Positions 29,412 to 32,484 of a DNA stretch of 32,484 bases are shown here, in pieces. A program made the position numbers and the translations under genes. Origin of the DNA: JBOGWP01 sp050693875. Lineage in GTDB: Bacteria; Actinomycetota; CADDZG01; JAHWKV01; JBOGWP01. The notes beneath the pieces were generated by a model. It was not told the DNA's origin and did not search any database. It saw nothing but the letters and a program-made list of their open reading frames with translations. Where the stretch lies: positions 1 to 32,484 of the forward strand of contig JBOGWP010000101.1 in the NCBI GenBank assembly GCA_050693875.1, in the 5' to 3' direction. Every line of letters starts with the position of its first letter. Position 1 is the stretch's first letter.

Positions 29412-31130
29412 ATGCGCAGCGATGACCCCCGAGCCCGAAGGGCCGTGATGAGCCTCCAGCGCACGGGCTCGACGATCGATCGCAACGCCCGCCTCGTCAT
29501 GAGCCGCCTGTACCGCCGGTTGATGGCGCTCGGGCTGTGGAGGCACATCCGGTCGGTGGGCGGAAGCTGGACCCGTGGCACCGGAGGAGCGCACTTCTCC
29601 ACCCGCGATAACGAGGCCTTCCTCGAGGAGCTCATCGCCAGCGGGACGTTCTGCCGGGATACCCCGACGGGAGGTCTCCTCCATGCAGGAAAGACGTCGG
29701 TGCGGGAGGTGGCCAGCGGGTCGGGACTCCACCTCGTGCTCACCGACGACAACCGCATCTTCGTCCACGTCGACGAGCACCCCCCTGCCAGCGGAGCCGG
29801 GATTGCCGGGATGTGCCGGTACGAGCCGGGACGGGCGCGCGCCCACATCCGCCGGGAGGTCATCCCCCTCATCGCCCGGTTCGGCCGTCCGCGCCGGGGC
29901 GGGCGTGGGAGCGCAGGCCGGCGATCCCCCTCGGCCGGCCAGCTCACTGCCGAGGAGGACCGGTTCCAGCGGGCCCTCGAGGAGGGCCGGGCCGAAGAGG
30001 CCGCCGCGGCCGCAACGCGGCTGGGGTCGATGCTGGAGGGGCTCTCGGACGCCACGATTGCCGAGGAGGTCTGCCGGCGAGCTATGGCCTCGGGGCATCC
30101 CGAGGCCGCGCCGGCGGCGGCGTTCAGCCTGGGCAACCTGCTCGAGGAGCGCGGGGATCTCGAGGGAGCCGTGGATGCGTATCGCGTCGCCGCCGACTCG
30201 GACCACCCGGAGTTCTCGGCGTGGGGACTCTCGGGCCTTGCCGCCCTGCTCCAGGAACGAGGAGACTCCGAAGGGGCGGCCGATGCCTACCGCCGGGCGA
30301 TCGCGTCCAAGCATCCCGAGGTCTCTCCGTGGTCGATGATCCGGCTTGCCGGCCTCCTCGACGACCTCGGCCGCCACGACGAAGCCGGCCGAGCCTACCG
30401 TCAGGCGATCGAGACGGGACACCCCGAGTTCACCCCGTGGGCGACGCTCGATCTCGGCGCAATGGCCGAGCGGATCGGGGAGGCAGGGGAGGCACGGCGG
30501 GCCTACCAGAACGCGATCGAAACCCGGCATCCCGACGCTGCGGCCTGGGCGTCCATGCGGCTGGGGCGCCTCCTCGCCAAGCTCGGGGAGCACCAGGCCG
30601 GGGGGGAGGCGTACCTCCGGGCCGAGGAGTCCGGCCACCCAGAGGTTCGCCCGTGGGCCGTGCTGGGGCTGGCGGGACTTGCTGCCGACCACGGGGATCT
30701 TCCCGAGGCTCACCGGCTCTTCCAGGAGGCGGCAGCCTCGGGTCACGCCGAGGTCGCGCCGCGCGCCCAGGTCAAGCTTGCGGGCCTCCTGGCCGCGGAT
30801 GGGGATCTCGAGGGGGCAGCCCACGCCTTCGAGGAGGCGATCCGATCGGGAAATGCCGACGTGGCACTGCCGGCGACGCTGGCCCTCGCCGCGCTCCGCG
30901 AGGAGTCCGGGGACCTCGACGCAGCGCGCCTTCTCTACGAGCGGGCCATCGAGCAGAACGACGACGAAGTGTCGGGATGGGCCGCTGTCGCACTGGGAAG
31001 CCTCCTCCACGATCAGGGAGACGCCGCGGGGGCCGACGCCGCCTACCGGCGGGCGGCGGCCTCACCGAATGCCGAGGCAGCCGGGATCGCCGCATCCCGG
31101 CTGCATGAGCGCGGTGACGGGTCGGTATAA
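29412..31130 (+). CDS. TPR/Sel1-like repeat protein with an unfamiliar N-terminal domain
   Basis: The frame from ATG 29412 gives 572 residues; ATG 29448 (MSLQRTG) is another start, and neither has a strong ribosome binding site. Residues ~55-150 form a unit I cannot place: NEAFLEELIASGTFCRD, GGLLHAGKTSVREVASGSG, LVLTDDNRIFVHVDEHP and ARAHIRREVIPLIARFG. From about 175 to the end come about ten 34-36-residue helical repeats of the type LLEERGDLEGAVDAYRVA followed by HPE..P.A...L. The repeats suggest a protein-interaction solenoid. No signal peptide or membrane segment is seen. The pilT promoter TATAAT begins inside its last codons. Confidence 0.8.
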   Translation: MRSDDPRARRAVMSLQRTGSTIDRNARLVMSRLYRRLMALGLWRHIRSVGGSWTRGTGGAHFSTRDNEAFLEELIASGTFCRDTPTGGLLHAGKTSVREVASGSGLHLVLTDDNRIFVHVDEHPPASGAGIAGMCRYEPGRARAHIRREVIPLIARFGRPRRGGRGSAGRRSPSAGQLTAEEDRFQRALEEGRAEEAAAAATRLGSMLEGLSDATIAEEVCRRAMASGHPEAAPAAAFSLGNLLEERGDLEGAVDAYRVAADSDHPEFSAWGLSGLAALLQERGDSEGAADAYRRAIASKHPEVSPWSMIRLAGLLDDLGRHDEAGRAYRQAIETGHPEFTPWATLDLGAMAERIGEAGEARRAYQNAIETRHPDAAAWASMRLGRLLAKLGEHQAGGEAYLRAEESGHPEVRPWAVLGLAGLAADHGDLPEAHRLFQEAAASGHAEVAPRAQVKLAGLLAADGDLEGAAHAFEEAIRSGNADVALPATLALAALREESGDLDAARLLYERAIEQNDDEVSGWAAVALGSLLHDQGDAAGADAAYRRAAASPNAEAAGIAASRLHERGDGSV

Positions 31131-31131
31131 T
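31126..31131 (+). promoter_or_regulatory. Perfect -10 box (TATAAT) upstream of pilT
   Basis: TATAAT overlaps the last codon of the TPR gene. The predicted leader of about 82 bases contains a small hairpin, AGCCC-CTTC-GGGCT (near 31171-31184), and ends with GAGGAG before the pilT ATG. No canonical -35 is seen. I looked for a cyclic-di-GMP riboswitch and did not find one. Confidence 0.5.
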
Positions 31132-31219
31132 CAGGGTAAAGCACGCATCTCTTCCTTAAGAAGCCCCTTCGGGCTCCGATAACCAGCAGGAAGCCTCCAG
31201 AACCGTCCGAGGAGACGCG

Positions 31220-32350
31220 ATGAGCATGAATCCACAGTTCGGCGCCGGGTCATTCGTCGCCGACGCGCCGACCGTCACCGCAAGCAACAAGGCGAAGCTT
31301 CCGCAGCTGCTGAGCGACATGATCCCGCTCGGCGCGTCGGACCTGCACATCTCGGCCGGCAACCCGCCCATCTACCGCCTGCGCGGCGACCTCGTCCGCA
31401 CCGATCACGACATGATGACCACGGCCGATATTGCCCAGACGCTGATCCCGATCATGACTGCAAAGCAGCGGCAGCGATTCGAGGAGGAGCTCGAACTCGA
31501 CTTCTCCTACTCCATGCCCGGGACCGCTCGCTTCCGGGTGAACATCTACCAGCAGCGCGACTCGATGGGCGCGGCCTTCCGTCTGATCCCCTTCGAGGTG
31601 AAGACGCTCGAGCAGCTCGGCGTTCCCGGCCACGTGGCCAACTTCGCAGAGCTCCCCCGCGGGCTCGTTCTCGTCACCGGGCCGACCGGCTCCGGAAAGT
31701 CGACCACGCTCGCAGCCCTGATCGACATCATCAACTCGACCCGGGCGGTCCATATCCTCTCCGTCGAAGACCCGATCGAGTTCCTCCACAACCACAAGAA
31801 GGCCGCGGTGCACCAGCGTGAGGTCGGCGGCGATACGAAGAGCTTCGCGGCGGCACTGAAGCACGCCCTCCGCCAGGACCCCGACGTGATCCTTGTCGGC
31901 GAGATGCGTGACCTCGAGACCATCCAGATGACGCTCACCGCCGCCGAGACCGGCCACCTCGTGTTCGCCACCCTGCACACGAACACCGCCCCCTCCTCGG
32001 TCGACCGGATCATCGACGTGTTCCCTCCGCACCAGCAGCAGCAGATCCGCGTTCAGCTGGCGGCCTCGCTGCAAGGGGTCGTCACCCAGACACTCGTGCC
32101 GACCGCCGACGGCCGCGGACGCACCGTCGCGGCGGAGATCCTCGTGGTGACCCCAGCCGTCTCCAACCTGATCCGTGAAGGGAAGACCCACCAGATCTTC
32201 TCGACGATGCAGTCGGGCGGGGCCCTCGGGATGCAGACAATGGAGAAGTCGCTCGCCGAGCTCGTACGAACCGGCAAGGTCAAGCGCGAGGAGGCGGAAG
32301 AGCGAGCCTCCGACAAGGCCGGCTTCCTCCAGCTGGTCGGTCGCTACTAG
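31220..32350 (+). CDS. pilT: PilT-type twitching motility ATPase
   Basis: This is the hexameric ATPase that powers type IV pilus retraction. The product has 376 residues from ATG 31220, after GAGGAG. It has the PAS-like N-domain opening (DMIPLGASDLHISAGNPPIY), Walker A GPTGSGKST at 154-162, the Asp box VEDPIEFLH at 182-190, Walker B DPDVILVGEMRD at 220-231 and the His box TGHLVFATLHTN at 244-255. The C-terminal VSNLIREGKTHQI corresponds to the AIRNLIRE retraction motif. No other pilus genes are in the window. It fits PilT better than PilB because of its size and the retraction motif. Confidence 0.95.
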   Translation: MSMNPQFGAGSFVADAPTVTASNKAKLPQLLSDMIPLGASDLHISAGNPPIYRLRGDLVRTDHDMMTTADIAQTLIPIMTAKQRQRFEEELELDFSYSMPGTARFRVNIYQQRDSMGAAFRLIPFEVKTLEQLGVPGHVANFAELPRGLVLVTGPTGSGKSTTLAALIDIINSTRAVHILSVEDPIEFLHNHKKAAVHQREVGGDTKSFAAALKHALRQDPDVILVGEMRDLETIQMTLTAAETGHLVFATLHTNTAPSSVDRIIDVFPPHQQQQIRVQLAASLQGVVTQTLVPTADGRGRTVAAEILVVTPAVSNLIREGKTHQIFSTMQSGGALGMQTMEKSLAELVRTGKVKREEAEERASDKAGFLQLVGRY

Positions 32351-32380
32351 CCCTCCGAACGTAATTGCTCAGCCTCCCGA

Positions 32381-32409
32381 GGGAATTCGCGCGGAGCGCG
32401 CGAATTTCC
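32381..32409 (+). terminator. 12-bp hairpin downstream of pilT
   Basis: GGGAATTCGCGC-GGAGC-GCGCGAATTTCC forms a 12-bp stem (one G-T pair) with a five-base loop, 31 bases after the pilT stop. There is no T tract. It is the likely end of the pilT transcript. Confidence 0.65.
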
Positions 32410-32447
32410 ACCACTTCTCGCGCGCGGTCTGGTAGAACCCATGATCA

Positions 32448-32484
32448 GTGGGCGATCCAGAGCGGGAGCGGTACGAGGCCGAGA
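32448..32484 (+). CDS. Possible 5' end of a further gene
   Basis: GTG 32448 opens a frame (VGDPERERYEAE) that is unbroken to the window edge. The charged start looks protein-like, but 12 codons are too few to judge, and ATG 32441 in another frame is also possible. Confidence 0.2.
   Translation, partial: MGDPERERYEAE

Noticed and set aside
29286..31010. A 574-codon minus-strand frame opposite the TPR gene
   Set aside because: Periodic only because it mirrors the TPR repeats; no start signal or domain.
31132..31219. Cyclic-di-GMP (GEMM) riboswitch ahead of pilT
   Set aside because: Such switches often precede pilus genes, but the conserved GEMM core and tetraloop-receptor sequences are not present. 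Only a small hairpin is seen.
1..32484. tRNA or rRNA genes
   Set aside because: I saw no cloverleaf with a GGTTCRANNC-type arm and no rRNA core sequence on either strand by eye. A covariance-model scan was not possible.

Overview
The window is G+C-rich and reads as a chromosomal segment of an actinobacterium-like organism. The evidence is the order of housekeeping genes, mostly on the minus strand. From right to left these are ddl, pckA, thiL, thiD, (rpmB on plus), recG, rsmD, coaD, a DivIVA-like coiled-coil gene, a YceD/DUF177 gene, rpmF, rnc, mutM and smc. Other signs are four-cysteine zinc-ribbon L28 and L32, frequent GTG/TTG starts, and GYWLVASDGG repeat proteins. An ATP-type PEP carboxykinase, an archaeal-type phosphoglycerate mutase and a PilT ATPase suggest a deep or uncultured lineage (Acidimicrobiia- or Thermoleophilia-like) rather than Streptomyces or Mycobacterium. 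The exact class cannot be settled by reading alone.

Layout. 1-2532: 5' 844 codons of smc, which runs off the left edge. 2533-5223: a degraded island holding two clusters of an ~81-bp hairpin repeat, a dead group II intron reverse transcriptase fragment, a frameshifted lipoprotein gene, an orphan conserved hypothetical and a truncated IS630 transposase. 5224-8195 (plus): a two-domain cupredoxin-like lipoprotein (frameshifted), apgM and two SnoaL-like genes. 8203-11167 (minus): hydrolase, mutM, rnc, rpmF and yceD. 11354-14797 (minus): a compact three-gene cassette, with its own promoter and a possibly structured leader. It encodes a TusA-like/diiron fusion protein, an acyl-CoA-dehydrogenase-like flavoprotein without the usual catalytic Glu, and a PhnD-like binding protein without a signal peptide. 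14812-17518: EEP hydrolase, coiled-coil protein, coaD, rsmD. 17686-20426: DUF4242-adenylate cyclase and a secreted GH99-like glycosidase with six N-terminal repeats. 20426-22582: recG. 22651-23701: wreck of a nitrate/taurine-type ABC importer. 23924-24115: rpmB. 24152-27513: pckA-thiL-thiD. Then divergent lrp-like, ddl, DUF1059, a TPR protein and pilT.

The housekeeping genes serve DNA repair (mutM, recG), RNA processing and ribosome assembly (rnc, rsmD, rpmF, rpmB), CoA and thiamine cofactor synthesis (coaD, thiL, thiD), cell wall (ddl), gluconeogenesis (pckA, apgM) and chromosome structure (smc). Accessory genes have entered this run at two main points, between yceD and the coiled-coil gene and between rsmD and recG.

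The best candidate for an undescribed system is the TusA-like/diiron + flavoprotein + binding-protein cassette (11354-14797). Its parts point toward oxidation or handling of a small, perhaps sulfur- or phosphorus-containing molecule in the cytoplasm, but the substrate is unknown. Several otherwise good genes (lipoprotein near 3175, cupredoxin near 5555, SnoaL near 8017/8062, ABC ATPase near 23228) carry one-base frameshifts. Either these are decaying genes or the assembly has a systematic small-deletion error.
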